A DNA stretch of 64,000 bases from Shewanella sp. ANA-3 (GCF_000203935.1 NC_008577.1:2542001-2606000); one strand, 5' to 3'. Shown: positions 45,987 through 55,957, counted from the first letter of the stretch. The notes: a model not told the origin generated them from the sequence alone. A program made the numbers and translations.

Positions 45987-48170
45987 TTAATGCGTAACAA
46001 GATTAGGTTCTTTTGCCACCAATGAGAATTGCGCAAATTCGGGCTCTCGCAACGCAGGACTGTATAAATACCCCTGCGCCTGATGGCAAAAACTCTTGGC
46101 TAAAAACGCTTCCTGCTCGGCGGTTTCAACCCCTTCGGCGGTCAAGGAAATATTAAGCGCGCTCGCCATCGCAATAATGGCCGAGACGATTTCTTGGCTT
46201 TCGCGGCTAATGGCGAGATCGGAGATAAAGGAGCGGTCGATTTTTAACTTACTGATCGGGAATTGTTTAAGATAGCGCATCGAGCTGTAACCGGTGCCAA
46301 AGTCATCTATGGCCAGCCCCACACCCAGCTCTGCCAATTCCTGACATAAGAGCGTGGCATGGCGAATGTCGCCCATCAATTCCGTCTCGGTGATCTCAAG
46401 GATCAGGGTTTTAGGCTTTAAACGATAGCGCGTCAGCAGTTGCCAGACTTGCTCATACAGGTTTCCGCTAAAAAACTGCCGCGCCGACACGTTAACATGC
46501 ATGCTTAAATCGGCATTATGGTGCTGCCATATATTCAATTGTCGGCACGCGGCCTCCAGCACCCAACTGCCAATGGCATTTATCATCCCAGATTGCTCGG
46601 CAATATCGATAAAGGCGCCGGGATACAGCACACCTTTTTTCGGGTGATGCCAACGGATCAGGGCTTCGGCACCGATATAGGTTTTCTGCTCCAGATCCCG
46701 TAAGGGCTGATAATAAAGTTCGAATTGACGACCGCGAATCGCGCTATGTAAATCACGCTCGATTTGCGCATCTTCCTTAAAGGCACTGAGCAAGGTGCTG
46801 TTAAACACTTGAATAGCTGTACCCTTTTTCTTCTTTGCGTATTGCACCGCAATATCGGCGCAGGTCAGCGGTGCGAACAGATTGGCCACCGAGGCGATAT
46901 CGACAACCGCCAGTGCGGGTTTAGGTTCGATTTGCTCACGACCGATTAAAATCGGCATGGCTAAATGCTGATATAGGCGGGTACTGAAATAATCCAGATC
47001 GTAAACCGCGTTATCATCGGTGAGCAACACGGCAAACTCGTCGCTACCGACGCGGGCAATTTCGGTTGCCTTATTGATTTCCGAAAAATGTTTTAAGCGC
47101 CGGCCAATTTCGATCAGCAAGCTGTCGCCATTTTCGTGGCCATAGGTATCGTTGAAACGTTTAAAGGCGACTAAATCGACCAACAGCAACAATCCATTGG
47201 TAGTGCGCTCCAATACGCGATTGAAGTGACTGCGATTATTCAGCCCAGTGAGGCTACAACGCCAGGCTAGACGCTCAAGCTCCGCCTTATAATTGTGCTC
47301 ATCCGTGCTTTCCTCGCCCGACACTAAGGCGTAATGATTGCCGCGATCGGTGATAAATTGACTGACTACATATTTGAGCCAGTAGCGACTACCATCTGCT
47401 CGATTAAATTGTACCTCGCCCTTGGCCTGCTCACCCCTGAAGATCTGCGCGAGAGTTTGCTCAGCTAATTGATTGTGCTGCTTAAAAAAACTTAGCTCAC
47501 GTAAATTGGCGCCAATACTTTTTTCACGCGCTAAGCCGGTGATCTCTTCATGGGCTTGGTTCACGTACTCGACTTTTTCAGTGTGCAGGTTAATCAGCAT
47601 GCTCATCTGGCGTGACTGCTCGGTGGCACAGCGAAATAGGCTTAGGCGCTCTTCTTTATCATAGGTATGTTTAGTGGCCAGCGTGAGGGCCAGTTGATCG
47701 GCCATTTGGCAGGCAAGATGGATTTCGCTATCGTGCCAATGGTGAGTAACTTGCGCTCGCTCTAGGCAAAGCACGCCTTCGAGATGACCATTAATGCGAA
47801 TGCCAATCTCGAGACTAGATAAAATTTGCCGAGGGATAAAGTAGTTATCGACTAACTCAGTCAAGCGTGGATCGATAAGGGTATTACCCGCATCGATATG
47901 GCGATGATTTTTGAGTTCATTTAAATAACAAGGCAGCGTCTGCAACTGCGAGGGGCGGTAAGTGTCTTGTAGGGGCATAGCGCCAAATTGCGCCACTAGG
48001 GATTGGCTCGATTGGTCGGCGGAAAAAATCCAAACCGACACCAGAGAAACGGCTAAATTTTGGCAAAGTAGCTCAGTGGCTAACTCTGCGGTCTTAGTAA
48101 AATCACCCTGCTGTTTAGCCGTGGAATGCACTAAAGACTCTAATAAATGCTGATGCTGACGTCGCTTCAC
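45987..48170 (-). CDS. GAF-PAS-GGDEF-EAL cyclic-di-GMP signalling protein
   Basis: A 727-residue cytoplasmic protein without membrane segments. Residues about 20-170 look like a GAF domain, about 180-290 like a PAS domain, 300-455 are GGDEF and 470-715 EAL. The cyclase signature reads GSDEF (375-379), with Ser for the second Gly, so cyclase activity is doubtful. The EAL side keeps AEALIRW (501-507), the NVSARQFF, LEITETEL, DDFGTGYSSMRYLKQFPISKLKID and AEGVET motifs, so it is probably an active c-di-GMP phosphodiesterase. The signal sensed by GAF or PAS is unknown. It is monocistronic. Confidence 0.92.
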   Translation of the reverse strand: MKRRQHQHLLESLVHSTAKQQGDFTKTAELATELLCQNLAVSLVSVWIFSADQSSQSLVAQFGAMPLQDTYRPSQLQTLPCYLNELKNHRHIDAGNTLIDPRLTELVDNYFIPRQILSSLEIGIRINGHLEGVLCLERAQVTHHWHDSEIHLACQMADQLALTLATKHTYDKEERLSLFRCATEQSRQMSMLINLHTEKVEYVNQAHEEITGLAREKSIGANLRELSFFKQHNQLAEQTLAQIFRGEQAKGEVQFNRADGSRYWLKYVVSQFITDRGNHYALVSGEESTDEHNYKAELERLAWRCSLTGLNNRSHFNRVLERTTNGLLLLVDLVAFKRFNDTYGHENGDSLLIEIGRRLKHFSEINKATEIARVGSDEFAVLLTDDNAVYDLDYFSTRLYQHLAMPILIGREQIEPKPALAVVDIASVANLFAPLTCADIAVQYAKKKKGTAIQVFNSTLLSAFKEDAQIERDLHSAIRGRQFELYYQPLRDLEQKTYIGAEALIRWHHPKKGVLYPGAFIDIAEQSGMINAIGSWVLEAACRQLNIWQHHNADLSMHVNVSARQFFSGNLYEQVWQLLTRYRLKPKTLILEITETELMGDIRHATLLCQELAELGVGLAIDDFGTGYSSMRYLKQFPISKLKIDRSFISDLAISRESQEIVSAIIAMASALNISLTAEGVETAEQEAFLAKSFCHQAQGYLYSPALREPEFAQFSLVAKEPNLVTH

Positions 48171-48358
48171 TCTGATTCCTACAAAACTTCGTGTTGGGTA
48201 ACACAGATACTACAGCGAGTAGCACGACTCATTTCAGCGTGCTAATTGCGCCAATCCTGAATATTTTTGTCGATGCAGATTACACATTGGCATTTCAAAC
48301 AGCAACATCGAGCACAATTTATTACAAATTAATCAACATTTACCGCAGGGTTTTATGC

Positions 48359-48646
48359 TTACAGCCCGTTCTCTAATTGGAAAATCATCTTCTCGACACT
48401 CACATCGAAGACCAGCTTGAGGGTAACGCCCGCGTCATTCTTGACAATGTTTCCTTGGGTTTGGCTAAAGCGTGCTTGAGCCCGTTCCAGCATCTTGCTG
48501 GCTTCGACCTCAGCCTGTGCACCCGCAAAGGATAACTCCAGCATTGTATCCTGCTCATCAATCACAGCGCCAATATCCACAAAACTGCCACAATCGGTGC
48601 AAGTGTCGTTTACGGTAGCCGCTTGTCCTGCAATGATACCTTTCAT
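48359..48646 (-). CDS. YfcZ/YiiS-type DUF406 protein
   Basis: A 95-residue protein of the DUF406 family: CTDCGSFVDIGAVIDEQDTMLELSFAG and the helical EVEASKMLERAQARF are typical of E. coli YfcZ and YiiS. The CxxC pair (CTDC) may bind metal. The function is unknown. It is monocistronic, upstream of and in the same direction as the GGDEF-EAL gene but 188 bp away. Confidence 0.85.
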   Translation of the reverse strand: MKGIIAGQAATVNDTCTDCGSFVDIGAVIDEQDTMLELSFAGAQAEVEASKMLERAQARFSQTQGNIVKNDAGVTLKLVFDVSVEKMIFQLENGL

Positions 48647-48895
48647 CTGTTTTTCCTCATTAATCGCTATACAGCTGCATTTAAGGGTGATGCATCAACT
48701 TAAAGCTGCATCATTAACGCCTTATTATAGATAACTGTGACGTCAGAGACTCAGCTTTAGCTCACGCTTATTATTGTGTATCGACACAGTTGATGGCTAT
48801 TTGGTCAACAAGTCCCTTAAAGCCTAGATGTGCTTTTAAAGACTGAATATTCCTCAACAGCCCGAAAGCGAGTTAGAGGCAAGACGACATACTGG

Positions 48896-49384
48896 CTAGG
48901 CGCTGGCTAATAACGGCATCAAGTTACGTTGAATCGCCAGTTGATCGGCAAAATGCATGATGTCCATTTTAGGAGATGGCAATTGCCCACGTTGACGCAG
49001 GCGTGTGGTGAGATCGCAATTACTTAAGGCTTCGGCCATGGCGATAGGCTCGCCACCGCGGATCACTAAGGCTTCAGGGCGCAATGCCTGTTGCAGTTGA
49101 AACGCCCTCGCCCCTTGCTCGGCGAAAACAGCACTATTGTCGGTAACATTGTTATCCGTCGATAAATCCGCTAGAAGCGCTTGCTTTGGGGGTAACTCAA
49201 ACTGACGTTGCAATTTTTCTGCATTATCGAGCTCTTTTTGCCATTGAAACTGCGCCATGTCCCTCGCATCTGCAGACAATAGCGATAGCAACAGGGCGAA
49301 CTCTCCTCGCCTGTTGTGTTCGATTGCCGCATTTAAGCGGGAGCCAATTTGGGCTTCGTTGATTAAAGGAACATCGATTTGCAT
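48896..49384 (-). CDS. VC2046/SO_2500-type protein of unknown function
   Basis: A 162-residue cytoplasmic protein, mainly alpha-helical by composition, beginning MQIDVPLINEAQIGSRLNAAIEHNRRGEFALLLSLLSADARDM. It resembles the family named after Vibrio VC2046 and Shewanella SO_2500, which is restricted to gammaproteobacteria. No motif with a known function is visible. It is divergent from the first tRNA-Tyr gene. The assignment is from memory of the family and should be checked. Confidence 0.65.
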   Translation of the reverse strand: MQIDVPLINEAQIGSRLNAAIEHNRRGEFALLLSLLSADARDMAQFQWQKELDNAEKLQRQFELPPKQALLADLSTDNNVTDNSAVFAEQGARAFQLQQALRPEALVIRGGEPIAMAEALSNCDLTTRLRQRGQLPSPKMDIMHFADQLAIQRNLMPLLASA

Positions 49385-49465
49385 AAAAAAACATCATTAA
49401 AACAACTCGTTGTTAGTTAATCGACCAGTTGAACCAGAACTTTAGGAAAATTTTCATATTTAGAC

Positions 49466-49494
49466 TTTACATGCCAAACGTTTCTGACTACTAT
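49466..49494 (+). promoter_or_regulatory. Promoter of the tRNA-Tyr array
   Basis: TTTACA (49466-49471), 17 bp, TACTAT (49489-49494), followed by a GC-rich discriminator (GGCGGCC) typical of stringently controlled stable RNA promoters. The first tRNA starts 15 bp later. Confidence 0.8.
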
Positions 49495-49509
49495 GGCGGC
49501 CGCAATTGA

Positions 49510-49594
49510 GGAGGGGTTCCCGAGTGGCCAAAGGGATCAGACTGTAAATCTGACGGCTCCGCCTTCGAAGGTTCGAATCCTTCTCCCTCCACCA
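49510..49594 (+). tRNA. tRNA-Tyr (GTA), copy 1
   Basis: An 85-nt class II tRNA: acceptor GGAGGGG, anticodon loop CTGTAAA (GTA), a long variable arm, T-arm GGTTCGAATCC and encoded CCA. Identical to copies 2 and 3. Its G34 is a queuosine site. Confidence 0.96.
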
Positions 49595-49633
49595 TTTGCA
49601 CTAACAATTAGCGATGCTATAAAAGATACTCGT

Positions 49634-49718
49634 GGAGGGGTTCCCGAGTGGCCAAAGGGATCAGACTGTAAATCTGACGGCTCCGCCTTCGAAGGTTCGA
49701 ATCCTTCTCCCTCCACCA
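49634..49718 (+). tRNA. tRNA-Tyr (GTA), copy 2
   Basis: Identical to copy 1 over all 85 bases, 39 bp further on. No promoter is visible in the short spacer, so the copies are cotranscribed. Confidence 0.96.
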
Positions 49719-49848
49719 CTTTTATCTTATTTGGTTCGTCAATCGTTAGTTCACTGTACACTTGCTTTACCCTTAAATCCGGCCAAGATTTAAGATAACT
49801 TTAAAATCAGACTCGATGAGTCGGACTTAAAAGTTGAAGAAAATATGT

Positions 49849-49933
49849 GGAGGGGTTCCCGAGTGGCCAAAGGGATCAGACTGTAAATCTGACGGCTCCG
49901 CCTTCGAAGGTTCGAATCCTTCTCCCTCCACCA
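49849..49933 (+). tRNA. tRNA-Tyr (GTA), copy 3
   Basis: Identical to copies 1 and 2. It is separated from copy 2 by a 130-bp spacer that contains a short GACTCGATGAGTC hairpin. Confidence 0.96.
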
Positions 49934-50055
49934 CTTCTTTGTTATCTCACACTTTTTCTCGCGTTATTCCCCAAGTTTTATCTCTAGCGCTCCCGCTTAT
50001 TCAAACTTATTCTATCGCTTAACGCTATTGCTTTTAATCCATAGATTTTGCTGAT

Positions 50056-50085
50056 AAAAAACGCCCCATTCGGAGCGTTAAAACT
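50056..50085 (-). terminator. Terminator of queE
   Basis: On the minus strand AACGCTCC, GAAT, GGGGCGTT (one mismatch) is followed by six T. It lies about 45 bp past the queE stop. Confidence 0.7.
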
Positions 50086-50128
50086 ATTTCTAAGCATTAG
50101 AGACCAATGCTGCTGAGCTAAGTGGCAA

Positions 50129-50797
50129 TTAATCGATATTCAAGTACTTATGGGTCTGAATCGATAAACGCCAGTTGCGGGCAATACACACCTTCATGGC
50201 TAATTCCGTCGCCCTTGGCTTTTGGCTGATCGGTTGCAGACAAATCGTTTTCGCTGACACATCAATCCCTTTGAGTAACTCATCGAGTTCGTCGATATGA
50301 TTTTCGGTCGCTATCGGGTGCTTAATCTCGTTGGCGCGGATCAAGGCCTGCGCTAACACCTTATAACCCCCTTTCATATTGATTTTTGGCGAGACAGTCA
50401 CCCAGGTATCAGCATCGCACTTCACCTCAAAGGTGCCACTGGTCTCGATTTGAGTGGCAAAACCGGCAGCATGAAGCGTGTGAGTTAATTCATTCAGATC
50501 GTACATACAAGGCTCACCACCGGTGATCACCACATGTCGCGCCGTGTATCCCTTAGCGTTGAACGCATCAATAAGACTCTGCGCCGTATGATTCGCCCAG
50601 CGCCCCACGGAGCCATCGACGGTGATCACTTGTTCAGGTGACACCTTCTTTTCCTCAAGCAGATCCCAAGTCTGTTTCGTATCACACCAAGCACATCCCA
50701 CAGGGCAACCCTGTAAACGCACAAAAATGGCGGGCACTCCGGTAAAGACACCTTCACCTTGAATGGTTTCAAAGACTTCGTTGACTGGGTAATTCAT
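50129..50797 (-). CDS. queE: 7-carboxy-7-deazaguanine synthase
   Basis: I choose ATG 50797 (222 residues), because the MNYPVNEVFETIQGEGVFTGVPAIFVRLQGCPVGCAWCDT start matches the family; the longer frame has no ribosome site. The radical-SAM motif is C-x3-C-x2-C (CPVGCAWC), followed by HVVITGGEPCMYDL. It converts 6-carboxytetrahydropterin to 7-carboxy-7-deazaguanine in queuosine synthesis. It is divergent from queC, which carries out the next step. Confidence 0.95.
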   Translation of the reverse strand: MNYPVNEVFETIQGEGVFTGVPAIFVRLQGCPVGCAWCDTKQTWDLLEEKKVSPEQVITVDGSVGRWANHTAQSLIDAFNAKGYTARHVVITGGEPCMYDLNELTHTLHAAGFATQIETSGTFEVKCDADTWVTVSPKINMKGGYKVLAQALIRANEIKHPIATENHIDELDELLKGIDVSAKTICLQPISQKPRATELAMKVCIARNWRLSIQTHKYLNID

Positions 50798-50985
50798 GCT
50801 AGCGTTCCGTTTTTCTGGGGCGGCATTTATAGAGGATTTTAGCTGCAGCTGCAAGTTTTTACCGCCTCACACAGAGTGATGCCAAGAGCGATATGCCCGT
50901 CGCCACACGCCAGCAAAGAGTTTGCAAGCCCTAGCGCCTGAGTTACACTTACGCCCTATTTTATGTGTCAATTTAAGTGGATCCT

Positions 50986-51705
50986 ATGTCAGCAGCGTCA
51001 GTTTCAAAGGTGGTAGTGGTTTTCAGTGGCGGACAAGACTCAACGACTTGTCTTATTCAAGCCTTAACTCAGTTTGATGAAGTCCACGGGATCACCTTTG
51101 ATTATGGTCAGCGTCACCGTGAAGAAATTGAAGTTGCCAAATCCCTCGCCAAGCGCTTAAAGATCACTAGCCATAAAGTGATAGATGTGAGCTTACTCAA
51201 TGAGTTAGCTATTTCTGCCCTCACCCGCGATGCGATCCCCGTGTCCCACGAATTAATGGAAAATGGCTTACCCAATACCTTTGTGCCGGGCCGCAATATC
51301 CTGTTTTTGACTTTGGCGGGGATCTACGCCTACCAACTAGGGGCAGGGGCGATTATTACCGGCGTGTGTGAAACCGATTTTTCCGGTTATCCCGACTGTC
51401 GCCACGACTTTGTGCGCGCGATGGAATCGGCACTGGTGCAAGGCATGGACAAAAAGCTTGAGATCATCACGCCATTAATGTGGCTCAATAAGGCTCAAAC
51501 CTGGGCGCTGGCCGATAAATACCAGCAGCTCGATTTAGTTCGCCACCATACCCTAACCTGTTATAACGGCATTGTCGGCGATGGTTGCGGTGCTTGCCCA
51601 GCCTGCCATCTTCGCAAACGGGGCTTAGAGGATTACCTGCAAAATAAAGCAGAGGTGATGGCCTCGCTGGACAAGGCAACTGCAACGGGTAAACCACAGG
51701 CGTGA
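50986..51705 (+). CDS. queC: 7-cyano-7-deazaguanine synthase
   Basis: From ATG 50986 (239 residues); an in-frame GTG at 50977 is possible. The ATP-pyrophosphatase loop is [41 protein letters not shown] and [14 protein letters not shown] are as in QueC, and the zinc cysteines lie in [22 protein letters not shown]. It turns 7-carboxy-7-deazaguanine into preQ0. No preQ1 riboswitch is recognisable upstream. Its stop overlaps the rhombosortase start (GTGA). Confidence 0.95.
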
Positions 51706-52307
51706 GACTGGTAACGTTAAAAAAACTCGGCCCCTATTGGCTGGCGCTTATCGTCAGTCTGCTCTGCGCACTCTTGTATGTTGCGGGACTTTTTACCCCG
51801 AGCATAGATAACCTGCTCGCCTATCGCCGCAGCGCCATCAGTGATGGCCAGTGGTGGCGTCTGATCACAGGCAATCTGCTGCATACCAATCATTGGCACC
51901 TGCTGATGAACCTCGCAGGATTATGGGTAGTGTTGTTTTTGCACCACTTTCATTATCGACTTAACGGATTAACCGCGCTGTTTATTCTGCTTTGTCTATT
52001 TGAAGGCATTGGCCTGTATCTGGGTTATCCGCAGCTATTAGGTTATGTGGGGCTGAGTGGCATGTTACACGGCCTATTTACCTTTGGTGCAGTGCAGGAT
52101 ATACGCCGCAAAATGCGCTCGGGTTATTTGCTGCTGCTCGGCGTGATAGTCAAAGTCGGCCATGAACAGTTCTATGGTGCCAGTGATGATGTGACCGCAA
52201 TGATTGGTGCACGCGTGGCCACTGAGGCGCATTTAGTCGGCCTGATCTGTGGCTTAGTCTGCGCGCTTATGGTGTTTGTGTACCAACGAAGCACACTAGC
52301 AAAGTAA
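51702..52307 (+). CDS. rrtA: Rhombosortase (rhomboid-family serine protease)
   Basis: A 201-residue membrane protein with about six helices. The rhomboid HxxxN pair (NHWHLLMN) is present, and [17 protein letters not shown] carries the catalytic Ser; the partner His is in [11 protein letters not shown]. The short form with the GLSGMLHG motif fits rhombosortase, which processes exported proteins with a GlyGly-CTERM tail. Such substrates lie outside this window. The GTG start overlaps the queC stop, so translation is probably coupled, although the two functions are unrelated. Confidence 0.87.
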
Positions 52308-52334
52308 ACCTCGCGCTTTGATTAATTCATACAA

Positions 52335-52373
52335 TAAAAAACCGCCTCATATTGTTATGTTGGCGGCTTTTTA
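52335..52373 (+). terminator. Terminator of queC-rrtA
   Basis: A short stem CCGCC/GGCGG around a 15-base loop, with A and T tracts on the two sides, 30 bp past the stop codon. It may also serve uvrB from the other side. Confidence 0.65.
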
Positions 52374-52446
52374 TTAAGTAGTGAACCTTGGTATCTGCTT
52401 GATTAGCATCGCAGTCCTACGTCTAACGAGCTAAGACACAAATTTG

Positions 52447-54468
52447 TTAGGCTGTGATCAGCAACTCCCGTAAACGTTTCACCTCATCACGTAGGGCTGC
52501 CGCCTGTTCAAACTCCAAGTTACGCGCATGTTCATGCATTTGCTTCTCTAACTTGTCGATATCATGGCTAAGCTGCGCCGCATCGGCTTGATAACGTTTG
52601 GCTTTAGGTTCAGCCACTTTACCCAGTGACGATGGGCTATAACCCTTCTCAGTATCTCTGCCATCGTCCACATCCATCACGTCAGTAATGCGCTTGACCA
52701 CGCCTTTTGGCACTATGCCATGCTCAAGGTTGTAGGCGTGTTGTTTCTCGCGGCGACGCTCGGTTTCACCCATCGCCTTGGCCATCGACTGGGTGATCCT
52801 ATCGGCATAGAGGATAACCTTGCCATTGACGTTACGCGCGGCGCGGCCTATGGTCTGAATAAGCGAACGCTCCGAACGTAAAAAGCCTTCCTTATCCGCA
52901 TCGAGAATACAGACTAAGGAAACTTCTGGCATGTCTAAACCTTCACGCAGCAAGTTGATACCGACCAGCACATCAAACTTACCGAGGCGCAGATCGCGAA
53001 TGATCTCCACCCGCTCTACGGTATCGATATCCGAATGCAAATAACGGACTTTGACGCCGTGCTCATCGAGGTATTCGGTTAAATCCTCCGACATGCGCTT
53101 GGTTAAGGTGGTGACAAGCACCCGCTCATTAACGGCGACGCGTTTGGCGACCTCGGAGAGTAAATCGTCCACTTGGATGCTGACCGGACGCACTTCTAAC
53201 TCGGGATCGAGCAAACCCGTTGGCCGAACAACTTGCTCAACAATCTCGCCACCACTCTTATCCAGTTCGTAAGGGTTTGGTGTTGCCGACACATAAATGG
53301 TCTGCGGCATCAATTGCTCAAACTCTTCAAACTTCAGTGGCCGGTTATCCAGCGCCGAGGGTAAACGGAAGCCATATTCCACAAGCGTGGTTTTACGGGA
53401 GCGGTCACCCTTATACATGGCGCCAATTTGCGGCACAGTGACGTGGGACTCGTCGATAATCAACAAACCATCGGCGGGTAAATAATCGAGCAAAGTTGGC
53501 GGACCTTCACCCGGTGCACGACCCGACAGATAGCGGGAGTAGTTTTCAATACCGGAGCAATAGCCCAGCTCGACCATCATCTCAATATCGTATTGCACCC
53601 GCTCATGGATCCGCTGGGCTTCAATCAACTTATTGTTGTCGAGCAGATACTGCTTACGCTCGCGCAGCTCTTGTTTAATTGACTCGGTCGCTTCGAGAAT
53701 TTTTTCCCGCGGCGTCACATAGTGGGTTTTCGGATAAACAGTGGTGCGCGCGATACGTTTAACAATTTGCCCCGTTAACGGGTCAAACTCGCTTAAGCGT
53801 TCAATTTCATCGTCAAAGAGTTCGACTCGAATCCCGTAGCGGTCAGAATCGGCGGGGAAAATATCGATAACTTCACCACGGGCGCGGAAAGTACCGCGCT
53901 GCAACTCGAGATCGTTGCGAGTATATTGCAACTCACTCAAGCGCTTAAGAATATCCCGCTGCCCCATGGTATCGCCCTGGCGTAGATGCAAAAGCATCTT
54001 CATGTAGGAATCGGGATCGCCCAGACCGTAAATTGCCGATACAGAGGCAATCAAGACGACATCCTTACGCTCTAACAGTGCTTTCGTGGCCGAGAGTCGC
54101 ATTTGCTCGATATGGGCGTTAACCGACGCATCCTTTTCAATAAAGGTGTTCGATGCGGGCACATAGGCTTCTGGCTGGTAATAATCGTAATAGGAGACAA
54201 AGTATTCCACCGCATTATTGGGGAAAAACTCTTTCATCTCGCCATAAAGCTGCGCCGCCAGCGTCTTGTTTGGCGCCATAATAATGGTTGGGCGCCCCAG
54301 TTGGGCGATCACATTGGCGATAGTGAATGTCTTGCCCGAGCCCGTTACCCCCAATAGGGTTTGGCAAGCTAGGCCCGATTCTAAGCCATCGACCAACTTG
54401 GCAATGGCCGTGGGCTGATCCCCTGCGGGGGCAAATTGAGATTCAAGCTGAAAAACAGATTCTGACAC
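52447..54468 (-). CDS. uvrB: Excinuclease ABC subunit B
   Basis: A 673-residue UvrB with Walker [17 protein letters not shown], the beta-hairpin region [30 protein letters not shown], helicase motif [12 protein letters not shown], the [13 protein letters not shown] motif and the C-terminal UVR domain ([33 protein letters not shown]) that contacts UvrC. It verifies DNA damage and positions UvrC incision in nucleotide excision repair. In E. coli it is under LexA control; I found no clear SOS box within about 300 bp upstream. Confidence 0.97.
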   Translation of the reverse strand: MSESVFQLESQFAPAGDQPTAIAKLVDGLESGLACQTLLGVTGSGKTFTIANVIAQLGRPTIIMAPNKTLAAQLYGEMKEFFPNNAVEYFVSYYDYYQPEAYVPASNTFIEKDASVNAHIEQMRLSATKALLERKDVVLIASVSAIYGLGDPDSYMKMLLHLRQGDTMGQRDILKRLSELQYTRNDLELQRGTFRARGEVIDIFPADSDRYGIRVELFDDEIERLSEFDPLTGQIVKRIARTTVYPKTHYVTPREKILEATESIKQELRERKQYLLDNNKLIEAQRIHERVQYDIEMMVELGYCSGIENYSRYLSGRAPGEGPPTLLDYLPADGLLIIDESHVTVPQIGAMYKGDRSRKTTLVEYGFRLPSALDNRPLKFEEFEQLMPQTIYVSATPNPYELDKSGGEIVEQVVRPTGLLDPELEVRPVSIQVDDLLSEVAKRVAVNERVLVTTLTKRMSEDLTEYLDEHGVKVRYLHSDIDTVERVEIIRDLRLGKFDVLVGINLLREGLDMPEVSLVCILDADKEGFLRSERSLIQTIGRAARNVNGKVILYADRITQSMAKAMGETERRREKQHAYNLEHGIVPKGVVKRITDVMDVDDGRDTEKGYSPSSLGKVAEPKAKRYQADAAQLSHDIDKLEKQMHEHARNLEFEQAAALRDEVKRLRELLITA

Positions 54469-55163
54469 GCGAACATATCCTTGTGGTTAGTCGCCCCATT
54501 CTAATCAACTCATCCTTTAAGCTCCAGCAGTTCTCCTTTAGAAGTCAAAGGGAGTATTAAGCCCTAAACCATCTGAATGACAGTTTGATGGACAGAAAAT
54601 GAAACTTTTTGACCACGAGCTTTTAATGCTCAAATTGGCGATAAAACGCCCAAAAATACAGGGGAAATGCCAAATTAATACACAAGAGTTGACTTTCACT
54701 TGCTTACAAAATTGCAACCTCAAACAAGCCCAAAAAAGATAAGGCTTGCAATTCATATCTATTTGATAAATATATTATTAAATTTTTATCGCCAAAATAG
54801 TGCAATTTAAGTCCATCGCACGTGCAGCAAGGCTTTGCCGCCTGTTTCAAGCCGCAACTCACAGGGTTATCCACAGAATTTGTTGATAAGTCGAAATTAG
54901 TGAGAAACCATGCGGGATTGAGGAGTATTTCACCCTAGCGTCAGCTGATGGACGGCTTTGGTAATTTAATTACATTTGATAAATGTTACTACTTGTTACA
55001 TCTGCGAGCATTCGAAAAATCTGATACATGTCCAACTGTTAGGCTTTAACCTTGGCATTGCAGCATAAAATGACAGCGTTTACCCATTCACGACGTATTA
55101 ATGTGGGCAAAGCCTTTATATAAGGCCCGTTCTCCTGTTTGATCACCGCTGCAGATAGCAGCG
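54469..55163. other. 695-bp intergenic region upstream of uvrB
   Basis: The gap carries the uvrB promoter. A perfect DnaA box TTATCCACA lies at 54867-54875. The rest is rather A/T-rich. No reading frame with a ribosome site and no RNA gene is recognisable. The hairpin at 55147-55160 (GCTGC, AGATA, GCAGC) may end the small gene that follows. Confidence 0.5.
54867..54875 (+). promoter_or_regulatory. Perfect DnaA-box sequence
   Basis: TTATCCACA is the high-affinity DnaA box. It is single, in the long intergenic region upstream of uvrB. One nine-base match can occur by chance, so the functional claim is weak. Confidence 0.35.
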
Positions 55164-55367
55164 CTAAATTAAGTCCTCTGCCAACGCGGCGGCGAAAAGT
55201 GCTTCATCCGCCGATGCAACTACAAAGAGGATTTCGGCTAAGTCTTGGATTTTTTGAAAATCAGGATCATCTAAGTGCATGGATAATTCGCGGTATTGAC
55301 GCAGTACATCTAAAGTCAACGGTTCCTGAAGTAAGGCTTCCGCTTGCGCTAATCGACTCATTGCCAT
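55164..55367 (-). CDS. Small acidic protein of unknown function
   Basis: From ATG 55367, with GAGGTGA five bases upstream, this is a 67-residue protein, acidic and almost entirely helical in character (RLAQAEALLQEPLTLDVLRQ at the start, then EILFVVASADEALFAAALAEDLI at the end). There is no signal peptide or membrane segment. I do not recognise the family. The good ribosome site and the protein-like sequence speak for a real gene; it is isolated between long non-coding stretches. Confidence 0.6.
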   Translation of the reverse strand: MAMSRLAQAEALLQEPLTLDVLRQYRELSMHLDDPDFQKIQDLAEILFVVASADEALFAAALAEDLI

Positions 55368-55881
55368 AGTTATCACCTCTCGGGATGTTTTCGATGCCAC
55401 TTATATCGTTAAAAATGGCGCCTACCTGTCGCTATAGGGATAATGTGAAGTGTCTTGGGTTATCGCGTTACCAATTGCTTTGCATCGGCGCAAAGGCCAA
55501 ATTGAATGCCGCATATTTAATTCGACCACAATCGTACCGTTTCGTTGCCACGAATTTGAACTTTATCTAGTTAAGACCGAGCTTTTAGAAATTTCAAATT
55601 AACCATTAGCCCCAATAACTGCTGTCAATTTAATCAATTAAGCCTTTTGGGGATTTTTACTGGCGGATAAAAGCCAACTGAGTTTGGATGTTTACATACG
55701 CTATCTTACGAAAACATAAGTTATTTCTTCATCAAAATGCTGATTTCTACACCGCAATGCACATTAGATGAGCACTTAACAGCATAATTACACTTTTTTT
55801 AGTAACTCGAGTTGACTCATCCCACAGAGCGTTTTACTATGCGCTCCGTTCTCAACGAGTCATCGAGACAAGAGAAACGAT
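55368..55881. other. 514-bp intergenic region upstream of the tRNA-Asn array
   Basis: Holds the promoter of the tRNA-Asn array (55812-55840) and, at its left end, presumably that of the small gene on the other strand. A 61-codon frame (55385-55570) has no ribosome site and no recognisable product. Nothing else is seen. Confidence 0.5.
55812..55840 (+). promoter_or_regulatory. Promoter of the tRNA-Asn array
   Basis: TTGACT (55812-55817), 17 bp, TACTAT (55835-55840) and a GC-rich discriminator (GCGCTCC). The -10 is identical to that of the tRNA-Tyr promoter. The first tRNA begins 41 bp after the -10, so a short leader is processed off. Confidence 0.85.
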
Positions 55882-55957
55882 TCCCCTGTAGTTCAGTCGG
55901 TAGAACGGCGGACTGTTAATCCGTATGTCACTGGTTCAAGTCCAGTCAGGGGAGCCA
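55882..55957 (+). tRNA. tRNA-Asn (GTT), copy 1
   Basis: A 76-nt tRNA: acceptor TCCCCTG, D-arm GTTCAGTCGGTAGAAC, anticodon loop CTGTTAA (GTT), T-arm GGTTCAAGTCC and encoded CCA. First of five identical copies. Its G34 is a queuosine site. Confidence 0.97.

Noticed and set aside
49493..49798. Protein-coding frames across the tRNA-Tyr genes
   Set aside because: They are translations of tRNA sequence; repeated peptides simply mirror the identical tRNA copies.
50855..50985. Possible preQ1 riboswitch upstream of queC
   Set aside because: Neither the short preQ1-I hairpin with its A-rich tail nor a longer class could be recognised.
54469..54780. LexA (SOS) box in front of uvrB
   Set aside because: No CTGT-N8-ACAG-like palindrome was found, although uvrB is SOS-controlled in E. 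coli.
55385..55570. 61-codon plus-strand frame before the tRNA-Asn promoter
   Set aside because: No ribosome site, and no protein-like features in the translation.
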